This document shows, piece after piece, positions 22,590 through 32,785 of a DNA stretch of 64,000 nt. The notes under the pieces are model-generated. The model was not told where the DNA came from. It ran no database searches and saw nothing but the letters and a program-made list of their open reading frames with translations. Position numbers and translations under genes: made by a program. The first letter of the stretch is position 1, and every line of letters starts with the position of its first letter. Origin of the DNA: Ulva prolifera (taxonomy: Eukaryota > Chlorophyta > Ulvophyceae > Ulvales > Ulvaceae). The stretch lies in the NCBI GenBank assembly GCA_023078555.1, contig CM041201.1:7571172-7635171 (forward strand). Direction: 5' to 3'.

Positions 22590-24545
22590 CTATTCCTTGA
22601 CAGCACCAGGCATGAAGACATTCCACCATCCCGGAGCGTAAGGGCTGTAAGGTGCGCGCCACGTGCCCTGCTTGTCGAGCCGCTCAAAGTCCGGCACTGG
22701 GGCCCCACACTTGGTGACCTCCTCCATTGTACCCTCCACCTCAACAAACAGCACCCGGTCCAGTCGTACCTTCATGAACCTGCAGACCACACCTGCGTCA
22801 GCCAAGGTGAAATTCAAGCGTGTTACTCAAACCACGAGACAGGCCAATCATTTGTATCGCTTGTGGCGCCAGTGGCACAGCTCCACAGCAGTGGGCAAAG
22901 GCACACGGCAGTCTGCAGTCCCAAACATCACGCACACCAGTTCGTCGTGCATCGGAGATGGACACTGGGGCTAGTGACGTGTGCATGGCTGACGGCAAAA
23001 GAGCTCAGCGTGAAGGCTACGTGGACTTCGGCCATCCATCGAACGAGCACAACGGCCATCCACCGGTACACATATTGACTTGCGCGTTCAAGATCATAAC
23101 CCAGCACGTATTTCGTCACCAATGGTGTGTCAAAGCAGGTTGAGATGCAGGCAGGCGTCGGGAATGTGCCACCCTGCTGCCACTTTCACTGCACGCAGAA
23201 ACGCCCGACTGCCCAAAGAATCACCACGTGCACTGCACCTATATGTTCTGAACATGACTCGTGGTGTCATGGCGCCAGATGGAACCAGTCGAGCTGATCC
23301 TGGCCTGAGGTTTGCCATGTACCTGGCCCAATGCCGTGCTCAACTGTTGCTGCTCCTTGTGTCGCAGTCAATGCAGCCACACCGACCAGATATGTGCGCC
23401 AGTTGCCAGGTGAGTGCTGCCGATAGAAAGGAGAGTAATGGGTCAAACAGAGAATGCCAGGCAGGCGCCCAGTGCATCACAGTGGTCAACGACTAGCCGC
23501 ACGGCTCACAATGAGAAGCTGAGCTGCCCCATACAGCATTTCAAAACACGTTATGACAAGGCTCTGACTCTGTCTGGTGACGATGCTGCATTCGCGCCCC
23601 CAGCTGTGGGAGATGTTGCAAACAACGCGTTGGTTGCATGCCTGGAAGGTATCTCACACCCATGCTGCACTGTCAGCCATCGTCTCGCAGCAGGTGATTA
23701 AGCAAATGTCAGTAGCACAGTACACAAATAGCCTTGTCGGCACGGCTGGGCTGTGGTAGCTGTGTTGAGAAGCACAAATGCCATGCCGTTTGCAGGGGCA
23801 GTGCAGAATTGAGGCAGAGACGTGCAGGAGGCGCACTTCATGAAGGCCTTGTCCTTGCCTATCAACGCCACACACGGCCTGCCCACCTTCTTCGCCTCCT
23901 CGGGGTGCTGCTTCTCGAGCCACTCCGGCTCACACACCAGGAAGTAGTCCAGCTCCTGGCCAGTCTCCTTGAAGTGGCGGGTCTTCTCGCGCAGCTGCTC
24001 CGCAAACGACTCATTTTGGACGTCGTTAAGCATCCACTTGGCGTTGGCCACGCAGGCATACCATTTCTGCACGGGGCGCGCTGGTGAGCTGGCTGCCTGG
24101 GCAACTGGCCTGGTGCATACCCTGACTTACGAGGGGAGGGCGAGGCTCAGCCATTTGCAAGCTGCCGCCACGCACGGACTAGTATGCTGTGGTTCCCCTG
24201 GCTCTGGTGCGCTGTGCACGTCGAGCCGGGTTGGGAGACGCAACGAACAGAGCGAGTTCCTCGGTGCCCCAAATCTTTTGAACAGCACACTGGTGCGCAT
24301 CGAGCCCCGCAACCGAACAAAATACAGGCAAAATTTGGATGTTGAACGCAAAATTGTTCTGTTCTGAGGTGCAAGCGCACGTTGGTTGCTGCGTCAGGCG
24401 CGCTGGCGCCCTCGGAAGTTTTATCTTGAGTCGCTGCGGCAGATACAACAAGACGCCTCCGTGACTGGTGCCGTTGCTGACTCTGAATTGGGGTCGCTGC
24501 GCGTGTTGCAACAGCAGCGCGAGGTTGAGCTGTGGCAGATAGCAT
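22590..24545 (-). CDS. LCAA: YCF54/LCAA, Mg-protoporphyrin ester cyclase subunit
   Basis: YCF54 proteins act in the plastid with the diiron protein CHL27 (AcsF) in the oxidative cyclase step that forms protochlorophyllide. Three exons fit: 24545-24381, 24066-23837 and 22779-22590, GT-AG with consistent phases, for 194 residues. Exon 1 is a typical plastid transit peptide (MLSATAQPRAAVATRAAT, with several Arg and Gln). Exon 2 holds the domain start KWYACVANAKWMLND, TRHFKETGQELDYFLV and VGRPCVALIGKDKA. Exon 3 continues FMKVRLDRVLFVE and ends with the plant-type tail WRAPYSPYAPGWWNVFMPG. Across the exon 2/3 junction the spacing matches the plant protein exactly. Intron 2 is long (1,057 bp). Nuclear coding of this gene is the best evidence for a green photosynthetic host. 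Confidence 0.92.
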
Positions 24546-24910
24546 CTCGATCGGCGTTTCAGAGAGACGAGGGCACAGCTGTCAGAAACGCACTCCCATC
24601 CACGAGAACACGCAAGAATTGTCTACAGCGCTAAAGGGTGCTCATGCTTTTGCAGCGAGCTCATATCCGCTGTGCTTTGGCAAGGGTAGCCGACATCACA
24701 TGCAAGGCTCCGGAGATGCTGCATCTCGAAGCCGCGCTAGGTCGAACAGAAGCAACGCAGAGGCAAGCACTGCATCACCATCTCTAACCAAGGCCTCACC
24801 AATCACCGAAAATTATCATTGTATATTGAGGATCGCCCAACAGGCCTGCATAGTTTTTAATGCTTGAGGGGTAGTACAAAATTGTTAAGTGGCGCACACT
24901 CAGCGGCTCG

Positions 24911-27213
24911 ATGGCGTGCTCGTACGCACACGCAATTCGGCGGGCCGCTGGCGCACGCCCGTCGATACGCAATATCTTCCAGGCCTCGCAAAGGTACAGG
25001 ACAGCTCACGGACGTGTAGCTTGCGCCCCGGCCGCTGCTGAGCGTTTCGTGCTAGGCATCGAGAGCAGCTGCGATGACACGGGCGTAGCCGTGGTCTCCT
25101 CATCTGGCCGCATACTAGGCGAGGCCTTAGCTACACAGGAGGATATCCACAAGCGCTGGGGTGGCGTTGTGCCGAGTTTAGCCCAGGAGGCTCACAGGGA
25201 GGCTATAGACAGCGTTGTTGATCAAGCGATGGACTCAGCAGGCATAGCTTACAGCGATCTTGACGCCATCTCATACACGATAGGCCCAGGCTTGAGCTTG
25301 TGCCTGCAAGTGGGTGCCGGCAAGGCAAGGCAACTCGCACACTGCCACAACCTGCCACTCGTCCCTTGCCACCACATGGAAGCTCATGCTCTCGTCGCAC
25401 GCCTCAGCAACGACATCGAGTTTCCGTTCGTATGTCTCCTTATTTCGGGAGGCCATAATCTCCTCCTCGTCGTCCGTGGAGTCGGCGATTACATGCAGGT
25501 GCAGACCACTCCCTATACTGCCTGCTGTAAGCAACCATCACGGCTACCGGCGAAGTTGTCACAGCGTGATATGACATGATATATCCACTCAATGCAAGCA
25601 TCGCCGTGACGGCGCTGGGCGTTCATACACTGTAACCGGTTTGGTGTACACATGGCACTCCAACAGTCGCATGGGAGACGCAGCGTGCACCCCACCACCT
25701 CTTCCTTAACCCCCCCGCCCGCCACTGCAGCTCGGCACAGCCCTGGACGACTCCATCGGCGAGTCCTTCGACAAGGTCGCCCGCATGCTCGGCCTCGACG
25801 CGATGCCCAGCGGCGGGCCCGCCCTCGAGGCCTTCGCTGCTCACGGCGACCCCCACGCCATCCCCCTCACGATGCCGATGCAAGACAAGAAGACCTGCGA
25901 CTTCTCCTACTCCGGCCTCAAGACCGGCGTCCTCATCGCGCTGCAGGAGCGCTGTCCCGTCGGTGCCGACGGCGAGCTGGACACGAGCCCCGCGACCGCG
26001 CCCGTCCGTTCAGACGTCGCGGCATCGTTCCAGCGGGTCGCGGTGGAGCAGCTGGCGCAGCGCGTGACGCGGGGGCTGGCCTGGGCGGAGGAGGTGGTGC
26101 CGGGCGTGCGCACGCTGGTCGTGTCGGGGGGTGTTGCAGCGAACCAGACGGTGCGCGCGAGGCTGGACGAGGTCGCAGGCGAGGCCGGCATGGCCGCCGT
26201 ATACCCAGAGCCGCGGCTGTGCACGGACAACGGTGCGCTCTCCGTTCTGCAGGGGGCAAGGCATGGTGGCACATGCGTGTGCTGCCGGGGGCTTTGAACA
26301 TGCATCTTCAGCTTGTTGGCGGCCGCTGTGAGCGCTGCGCGCTGGCGCGTGCTGCGTGGGCACTGCAGCATGGGTCGCGGGGGCGCATGTTTTTGTGAGA
26401 GCGTGAAGTTGTGCCGTGCACAGGCCGATATCAACTGCGATAGGGTCTCGCGCTCTTCGCAAGAAGGTCATGGCCGCGTGTCGCGACATGTGCATGCACC
26501 AGTGAATGCCATATCCGTGCATCCCTCAGCTGGTCGCAACCGACTGCGTGCTCTGCTCTATCGGCACTGCGACGAACCGATCGCCCCTCTCCACGTCGCA
26601 TGAGCAGCCTGCATAGCTTCTCGTCCGAGATCTGCGTTCCCTCCAGATCTGGTTGCGATGTACGGCTGTCAATCGTCCGATAGCTAGCCGGTGTGCTATT
26701 CCCCGGGCAACAAGATTGTACTCACACCGTACAGAAATCGCAAGACCCTGGCAACTGCATGCAGGACGTCAGCAGGAAGGCAGGGATGGTAGTAGGTGGC
26801 GCAGGCTGAATTCGGAGGGTATAGATATCATATGGGCCTTGCACAGATCCCAGACCTGTTCGTGTGTTGCATTTGTCAAGATTTGTTCACGCTTTTATGA
26901 CACAGATGTGGCTTGCGCGGCTGCAGGTGTGATGGTGGCATGGGCGGGCGTCGAGAGGCTGTGCCTCGGGCTGTCGGAGTCGCCGCCGTCGGCGGAGGAG
27001 GCGGAGAGCGGGTGGGTGGAGGTGCGGGCACGTTGGCCCCTGACGGCGGAGAAGCACCCACGCTGCGCGGCAGTGGCGCGTAAGCGGCCGTTGCGCGCAC
27101 CGAAGAAGCCATCTCGTATCCCGTGCGAGCCACTCTCCGACATGACGCGCGCGGCACTGGCCGATGTGGCTGAGTGTGGTGGTGGGGCGGTCCGAGAGGC
27201 TGTTGATGTGTGA
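24911..27213 (+). CDS. GCP1: Organellar TsaD, tRNA threonylcarbamoyladenosine synthase
   Basis: TsaD/OSGEPL1/Qri7 transfers the threonylcarbamoyl group to adenosine 37 of ANN-decoding tRNAs. Exons 24911-25498, 25731-26232 and 26927-27213 join in phase to 458 residues. About 45 N-terminal residues rich in Arg and Ala fit an organellar presequence. Family motifs are FVLGIESSCDDTGVAVV at 46-62, the metal-binding HxxxH (His155, His159 in CHHMEAHALVAR), SGGHN at 179-183, GESFDKVARMLGL at the start of exon 2, CDFSYSGLKTGV, and SGGVAANQTVR. The last motif CTDNG-VMVAWAGVERL is rebuilt across the exon 2/3 junction. An Arg/Lys-rich C-terminal extension of about 80 residues is unusual. It lies about 365 bp from the divergent YCF54 gene and may share a promoter region. 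Confidence 0.92.
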
Positions 27214-27670
27214 CAGCGGATGGCTGGTTGCGCATGGGCAGATGGGAATGTGTGGCGAGATCCATGCGCCCTAGCCTCTGTCGCTGTATCCCCCATGGTG
27301 ACGGAGCGCTGCCTCCGCTTGCGCTCTAATCCTCAGAGAGAATTGCTGAGTTCAGACCGGTATTGAGATGGCTTGTAGTGTCGCGAAATATGTTGATGGC
27401 GATGTTTCTGGTCGTGCTGGGATATGCACTGCTGTTTGTTTTGTTGACACATGAAGTGAAAGTTTATGCCAAGGGTTTGTTGAGGCTGCTTGGAAATTCC
27501 ACATTATCACGAAGTTGCTGCCGGATGCACTGCATCTGCTTCGACGTACATGAGTTCAAACTCCGCCTAAATGTGTCCAGAGCAGAGGTAGGGCATGGAG
27601 ATAGCTTTGTCACGATTATATGTACGACGTACACAGACATCGTGGCAGGTCCTCAACCACACCTTGCACA
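27214..27670. other. Spacer between TsaD and tRNA-Lys
   Basis: I see no supported gene. A plus-strand frame near 27390-27480 encodes a hydrophobic peptide but has no family or splice support. Confidence 0.5.
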
Positions 27671-27763
27671 GCCGGGATAGCTCAGTTTGGTAGAGCGCAG
27701 GACTTTTAAGGCACTCGTGCCAGACACATCCTGTGGTCGCGGGTTCAAGCCCCGCTTTCGGTA
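27671..27763 (+). tRNA. tRNA-Lys(UUU) with 19-nt intron
   Basis: The cloverleaf folds completely. The acceptor pairs GCCGGGA with TTTCGGT, the D-stem is GCTC/GAGC, the anticodon stem is CAGGA/TCCTG with loop CTTTTA|A and anticodon TTT at 27705-27707, and the T-arm is GCGGG-TTCAAGC-CCCGC. A at 27763 is the discriminator base. The 19-nt intron (27709-27727) sits at the canonical position after base 37 and forms its own hairpin, GGCA-CTCG-TGCC. The T-loop GGTTCAAGC fits a Pol III B box. Confidence 0.93.
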
Positions 27764-27765
27764 GC

Positions 27766-27769
27766 TTTT
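27766..27769 (+). terminator. Pol III terminator of tRNA-Lys
   Basis: Four T residues occur three bases after the tRNA 3' end, the minimal RNA polymerase III stop signal. Confidence 0.7.
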
Positions 27770-27772
27770 ATT

Positions 27773-27979
27773 CGGTGCGAGTCTGCCATAACCCAGATAC
27801 TTCCCAGCTCGGCCTCAAAACAGAATTTATGAGACTGCACTGTTCGCCCTCCTATTATCGCATGGTGTGCATTTGTCGTGTCTGTTTTCCGTAGTCATTG
27901 TACCGGGCGTGCATCGAAACCATGGCCCCGACGCCCGTGTGCATGCAGATCCCATGGTCTGACGACTGCGACCCGGAGG
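27773..27979 (+). repeat. 207-bp internal fragment of the large repeat unit
   Basis: All 207 bases match 61074-61280 of copy B with no difference that I can find. The fragment begins two bases before an intron donor of the giant gene, contains the whole 120-bp intron, and ends inside the next exon. It starts three bases after the tRNA terminator and ends abruptly where GC-rich hairpin repeats begin. It is a remnant of a third copy or a piece captured during break repair. Confidence 0.92.
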
Positions 27980-28160
27980 AGGCTGCGCCCCGCAGGCCCG
28001 CCGGGGTGCGGGGCGGAGCCCCGCGTGGGCGGGTGCGGGCCGCAGGCCCGCCGGGGTGCGGGGCGGAGCCCCGCCGGGCGGCCTCCGGAGGCCTCCGCCG
28101 GCGAGCGGCGGGCGGGGAGCAGCGGGGCGCAGCCCCGCGGCGAGGCGCCGGCGCGAGCGG
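27980..28160. repeat. GC-rich hairpin repeat cluster 1
   Basis: Units of about 50 bp carry the hairpin-forming motifs GGGCCGCAGGCCC and GGGGCGGAGCCCC. The cluster ends in a GCGCGAGCGGC-type terminus, as do the other clusters. It directly abuts the 207-bp fragment. Confidence 0.9.
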
Positions 28161-28546
28161 CGTCTGTTTCGAACCCCTCAGAGTCTGAAGTGATAAGGGC
28201 AATGACCTGGCGTACGGAGGTGGGTGTTCGTACGCCAGGCTGTGGCTGTGGGCGTAGTGGGGTACTGGGGTGGTGACACGCACGCTGTGGCTGTGACCGG
28301 CCGGGCGTTCCCAGACGTGTGGTTTGTTCTGACCGCTGTAACGATGACACACAGAGCCACTCAGCATCACCATCGGGGACACTGCTCGGTGGCAGGTTAG
28401 GCAATTCCCACACACGGCTGACCCGAAATACCAACAGCAACACATTCCTGGAGGCAGAGCAGATCAATGAATTACAAAAGAGTGAACGGGAGAAAACAAA
28501 CACTGAAACCGGATCTCATCCGAATCAACAGCAACCAACACTTCCC
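28161..28546. other. Unique spacer with one inverted-repeat arm
   Basis: This is noncoding. Bases 28472-28526 match 46456-46511 of copy B and are the reverse complement of the copy A left end at 29879-29934. The rest (28161-28440) has no counterpart elsewhere in the window that I can see. Confidence 0.6.
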
Positions 28547-29100
28547 GCTTTTGCCGCAGCGTCGCCCGCAGGTTTCCCGGCGGCGGGGCGGCGGGCGCGG
28601 GCCGCGGGCCCGCCGGGGCGCGGGGCGGAGCCCCGCAGGAGCGGGTGCGGGCCGCAGGCCCGCCGGGGCGCGGGGCGGAGCCCCGCTGGAGCGGGTGCGG
28701 GCCGCAGGCCCGCCGGGGTGCGGGGCGGAGCCCCGCGTGGGCGGGTTCGGGCCGCAGGCCCGACGGGGCGCGGGGCGGAGCCCCGCCGGGCGGCCGGAGG
28801 CCGCCGCCGGCGAGCGGCGGGCGGGGAGCGGCGGGGCGCAGCCCCGCGGCGAGGCGGCCGGCGCGAGCGGCACGTGCGACCGTCCCTGAGCCCCACCGGG
28901 GTGGCCGGAGGCCACCGTCGGCGAGCGGCGGGCGGGGAGCGGCGGGGCGCAGCCCCGCGGCGAGGCGGCCGGCGCGAGCGGCACGTGCGACCGTCCCTGA
29001 GCCCCACCGGGGTGGCCGGAGGCCACCGTCGGCGAGCGGCGGGCGGGGAGCGGCGGGGCGCAGCCCCGCGGCGAGGCGGCCGGCGCGAGCGGCACGTGCA
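28547..29100. repeat. GC-rich hairpin repeat cluster 2
   Basis: The cluster begins with GCTTTTGCCGCAG, a start shared with the copy A cluster at 45028, and ends in GCGAGCGGCACGTGC. Inside are 50-bp units (GCCGCAGGCC at 28651, 28701 and 28751), then three 111-bp units starting at about 28809, 28920 and 29031. Nearly every unit contains perfect short palindromes (GGGGCGGAGCCCC, GGGGCGCAGCCCC). Long open frames here on both strands are composition artefacts. Confidence 0.92.
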
Positions 29101-29700
29101 ACCCCGCAACCCAGCAGCTTGTTCGCTTGCTTGGCACTTGTCCCATTCCGTAGTAGCAGATGTGAATTTTGTGGCAGGTGGGATCCATGTGTGGTGCCGT
29201 CCACCTCCAAATACGCCCAAAAAATGGCCTTTTCCATTCTCAGTGGAAGGATGTTTGCGGCAGGCCTCTGTGACACCCCAGAGCGCATCGCCACTGTAGC
29301 TGTGTTGTGAAAATTCGCAGCCTCAAGGCCAAGTAATCAACATGCAGCTCGACCAGCATCCCCCCGATCAGCACTTCACACCTCACGTGATCTCCTGTTC
29401 TGAATCTGAGCCTCAATCCTTGCACACCAGCTCCAACCGCTATTCTGCGGGTGCTATTGAGCCCGAACATGCTTGTGCTTCATCATTCTCTGTGTTGAAA
29501 GTTGCTGTGCACTCAGTCTCATAGATAGAAGGCATTCACCGGCAGATTTATTCCGTTCATCGCGAATCTGCAATCCAGTTGTCTACACTGATGTCGTGGA
29601 GTGCATGGCGCGGCGGTGTGGTGAGTCGTGTCGCGTGACGCACGCCCCATGTGAGATTCCAACACCCCGAGTTTGGCTGGGGATGCAGGTGTGTGGCAGC
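29101..29700. other. Spacer before copy A
   Basis: I recognise no gene. The stretch shows no clear match to copy B until about 29.7 kb, where the GCTGGTGGTGTGGCAATGGG sequence shared with 45.5-45.7 kb begins. Confidence 0.45.
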
Positions 29701-30018
29701 CTAGGGGCGGGCTGCTGTGGCTGGTGGTGTGGCAATGGGGCTGTGTGCATCGACAGTACGGGACAGATTGGGACAGTGGCGGTGGGTCAGGTTTGTGTGT
29801 AGTGAAGCTAGCTCTGTTGAGGCTGTAACGGAGCTAACGTCCCCATTCCAGTACTTCTTGCCCTAATATGTTGATGTTGATTCGGAAGAGATTCGGTTTC
29901 AGCGTCTGTTGTCTCCCGTTCACTCTTTTGTAACACATCAGTACTTCTCTAGAGATCTCGTTCACTCTTTTGTAATCTACTTCAGCACTTGCACTCATGA
30001 CAGCTGGGCGCGCAGCGA

Positions 30019-30790
30019 CGACCGTGCAGATGGCCGAAATCCCGCCACAAACAAACCATCGTAACGTAATTGTCTACCGTTTCACGTTGACGAATTCCCG
30101 CCCTGAGTCCGGTTGTTGGTCTGGCGACGAGGTCACCATTCTAACGACACACACCTGTGCCCGTCTGAAACGAAACAACGGCAGGGACGACCATCCACGC
30201 ATCATGCTTATTGATGGCACTGCAATCTATCGGGCTGACCTGGCGCGATGGAGCCGCGGAAGCTGCGATCTGCGGTGTTTCGAGCTGATCCAACCAGGCA
30301 ACACCGTCGCAGATCCGGCGACCACGACAGGCGGCAAAACGCAGGCTAGGAAGGAGGCTCAAAGCATGTAATAGGCACGACATCGCGTCGTGCATGGAGG
30401 CTGCGATGAGCAGCGGTCGTTGTTGCAGCTGCGCATTCCTGGAGGCACAGCAGCTCAGTGAACACCAATACATGCACAGACCTCGGGTGGGCGCGCACCC
30501 ATGACCGTGCAAACGGCGGCAATCCCGCCACGTAATGACCACCGTACTGTAACTGTCTATCGTTTCACGTTATCAAATTCCCGCCGTAAGCCCGGGTTCT
30601 CGCCCGGCGACGCATTCGTGGAGGCAGATCAACGGACTAGAGCACATGCACTGGTGTCAGGAGGGCGCGCACCCATGCCCGTGCAAATGGCGGCAATCCC
30701 GCCACAGAATCACCATCGCATTGTGACTGTTTGTCGTTTCCTGGTATCAAATACCCGCCCTGAGCCCGGTTTTTGGACCGTTGGCGACGT
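30019..30790 (+). repeat. Three dispersed copies of a ~115-bp palindrome-bearing repeat (copy A)
   Basis: Related segments lie at about 30019-30133, 30501-30613 and 30675-30790. Each has the order CCGTGCA, GGCGG-AATCCCGCC, TGTCTATCGTTTCACGT-like sequence, and CCCGCCCTGAGCCCGGTT-like sequence. The core GGCGGGAATCCCGCC is a near-perfect inverted repeat. Three counterparts occur in copy B. They sit upstream of the coding part and may be binding or regulatory sites. Confidence 0.75.
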
Positions 30791-31024
30791 ATGCACAGTG
30801 TCCACGAGGTACAGTGCAAACAGGGTGCGCGGCGGAGATGTGTTACATGTGGATCTGAACAGCTCGTAACAGGGTAGACACAACCCCTATATGTAACGAT
30901 GGTCACCCATGACACTTCGGAGTTGGCCATATGGTGCCAGTAACCCATCACCACCTCCTCTGTGTGACTGTGGACATTTAGCCGGCGGCCTGTACACATG
31001 GAGGCACATCGTTTCCACAATTGA

Positions 31025-31770
31025 TCACGTGTGGTTCTCCTGCGATCCGGTGGACCGCCTATCAAAACAGGTGCCGGCTCGATATGTGGCCTGCCAGAAG
31101 GTAATACTCCCCGCTGGACCGAGTGGGCGTGGCACCCACTCGCACACCCGCACTGGCGTCGGCCGCGGCTGACCAACGCTGATGTCCGCCCTCCACACCT
31201 CAGCAGCGGCACCACACATGTGCAAAGAGCGCCAGATATGTCGGATCCTTGCGCCTGTGAGCATGAAAACGTGGCGGCCGAGTCCATAGTACACCCGAGC
31301 CCCCCCAACCGTCAACCCGACGCGGATCCAGATTTCTGGGTACATCACTCCGGAGCGGGATGCTGAGGCCGCCAGGGCCGGTCGTGGAACCCAGACGGCG
31401 AGTTGCAGGATGCTTCGCGCCAGAACGTCATCACCACGGTGCTTGGGGTGCTGTAACGCGGCGCCAGGCGCCCAGGCTCTGCGGCTGCGGCCCTTCTCAC
31501 CTGCCAGGTGCATGCAGTGCTGCATCCCCTGCATATCACAGCGTGCACGGGTTGCCCGCTGGAAATGCACCGTGTGGCGGTGCGTCCCGTGGCGCCCGCA
31601 AGAATTTCTCGCACTCGCGGGTGACACCTGACGGAAGCTGACGCACGCATCGTGCTCACGGGTGCAGATGTCGACGCACCCCATGAAAATGACCTGCTCC
31701 TGAGCTCCTTCCCGCCATCTTTGAAGATAAGTGTTTTTGGCGTCGTCAACAGGCTTCTGGTAAACGCTGC
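31025..31770 (-). CDS. Minus-strand gene candidate in copy A
   Basis: Two exons read in phase 0 across a GT-AG intron: one ending at 31628 (ending DACVSFRQ) and one from 31450 down to about 31025. The second contains PEIWIRVGLTVGGARVYY, HVFMLTGARIRHIWRSLH and ECVWR-like segments up to FWQATYRAG. Copy B has the same protein with mostly conservative changes (I/L, I/V, D/E, S/T), which suggests past selection on the protein. The 5' end is not resolved and I recognise no family. It points away from the giant gene, with roughly 1 kb between them. Confidence 0.45.
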
Positions 31771-31862
31771 GGGAGATTGTACTGTATTGCTGGAGTGGTA
31801 CACGCGATGTACTACCTAGTGTTTACTACCTAGTAGGTGTTTGGTGGAAAGGCTGCTGTCAC

Positions 31863-32175
31863 GATGCAGGAACGTGGACACAGCGGATGTATGTTTAGGT
31901 GTGGTGCTGAAGGCCTTGTATATGGGAACTACAGTTCTGCACACGAGGGAGCTCCCTCGAGCCTGTTACTGGATTGGTGGCGCAGGGGTCGCATCGATAC
32001 GGGCCCATGCCAACAACGTACATGTACGCAGAGCTGGACCACCGCTGGGCGAAGGAGCAGCGGTGCCCCAGCACGTGGAGCGTGTATGTTCGACTTAACA
32101 CGTGGATGAGCCCCACGGGTGCCTGGAGGCGTAGAGTGTGTGTTGATCGTGATGTTGACCGTTCCTCAGGCTGAT
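31863..32175 (+). pseudogene. Shared plus-strand ORF block, frameshifted (copy A)
   Basis: The frame LVAQGSHRYGPMPTTYMYAE continuing into LDHRWAKEQRCPSTWSVYVR is open here. Just upstream, one extra base relative to copy B (near GGCCTTGTATA) breaks the frame seen there as EGLYPGTKVLYTRETVTG. Copy B in turn is frameshifted further downstream. Together they suggest one ancestral plus-strand exon, possibly a 5' exon of the giant gene. It could also be noncoding. Confidence 0.3.
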
Positions 32176-32785
32176 TTCGTGCAGCGGTACTAGTACTGCG
32201 ACAAGGCACGGCGTGGGCGACAACCCCGAGGCGCATGCCACAAACGTAGCATTAACTCTTTACGGTGATTTGCCATTGCTAATCCGTGTGACCCGGCTGG
32301 GGATTCGTGTCGCGGGCCGTGCGGGACGCCTATAGGTGCAGGCTGCAAGCTTGACGGCGAACGACGTCGACGCGTCCGCTTGCCAACATCTCCGTCGTCA
32401 ACAAGGCGTCGCAGGCGTGTCATCTGAGTACATATGAGTATCGACGCCGGTGGGCTGGGGGCATCGAAGGCGGAGGCCGGCTTCATTTCTGGAGGGGTAC
32501 GCGGGTTGACTGAGAGGATAAGGATGCATGCATATTTGCATGCATACAGTGGTGGGCGCGTGCTTGCGTCGTGCATTGCACTCAGTAGGCTTGTGCACGA
32601 CAAGCGCATCGAGACGTCAGTCGACTTGTGCAGTGTTCGTCCACTGCGATATACCACCAGATGCCCACTGCCTCCTACTAGTACTGTCGGCATGCTGCAA
32701 CCCGTGGCGGATCCACGTTGCCTCGAGTCGCGCCAGTGCAGCTACATGTAGCTGTGCATGTGTTGATTCTGCGGTGTGCCTACAG

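Noticed and set aside
27363-27680. Hydrophobic 105-codon frame before the tRNA
   Set aside because: It starts from a non-ATG codon, runs into the tRNA gene, and has no splice or family support.
28547-29100. Regularly spaced palindromes resembling a CRISPR array
   Set aside because: The units are contiguous hairpins without unique spacers of constant length, they sit in a eukaryotic nuclear contig, and no Cas-like gene is nearby.
28319-29310. Long Arg/Gly/Ala frames on both strands across the GC clusters
   Set aside because: They arise from base composition and tandem units, with no codon-position bias and no family similarity.
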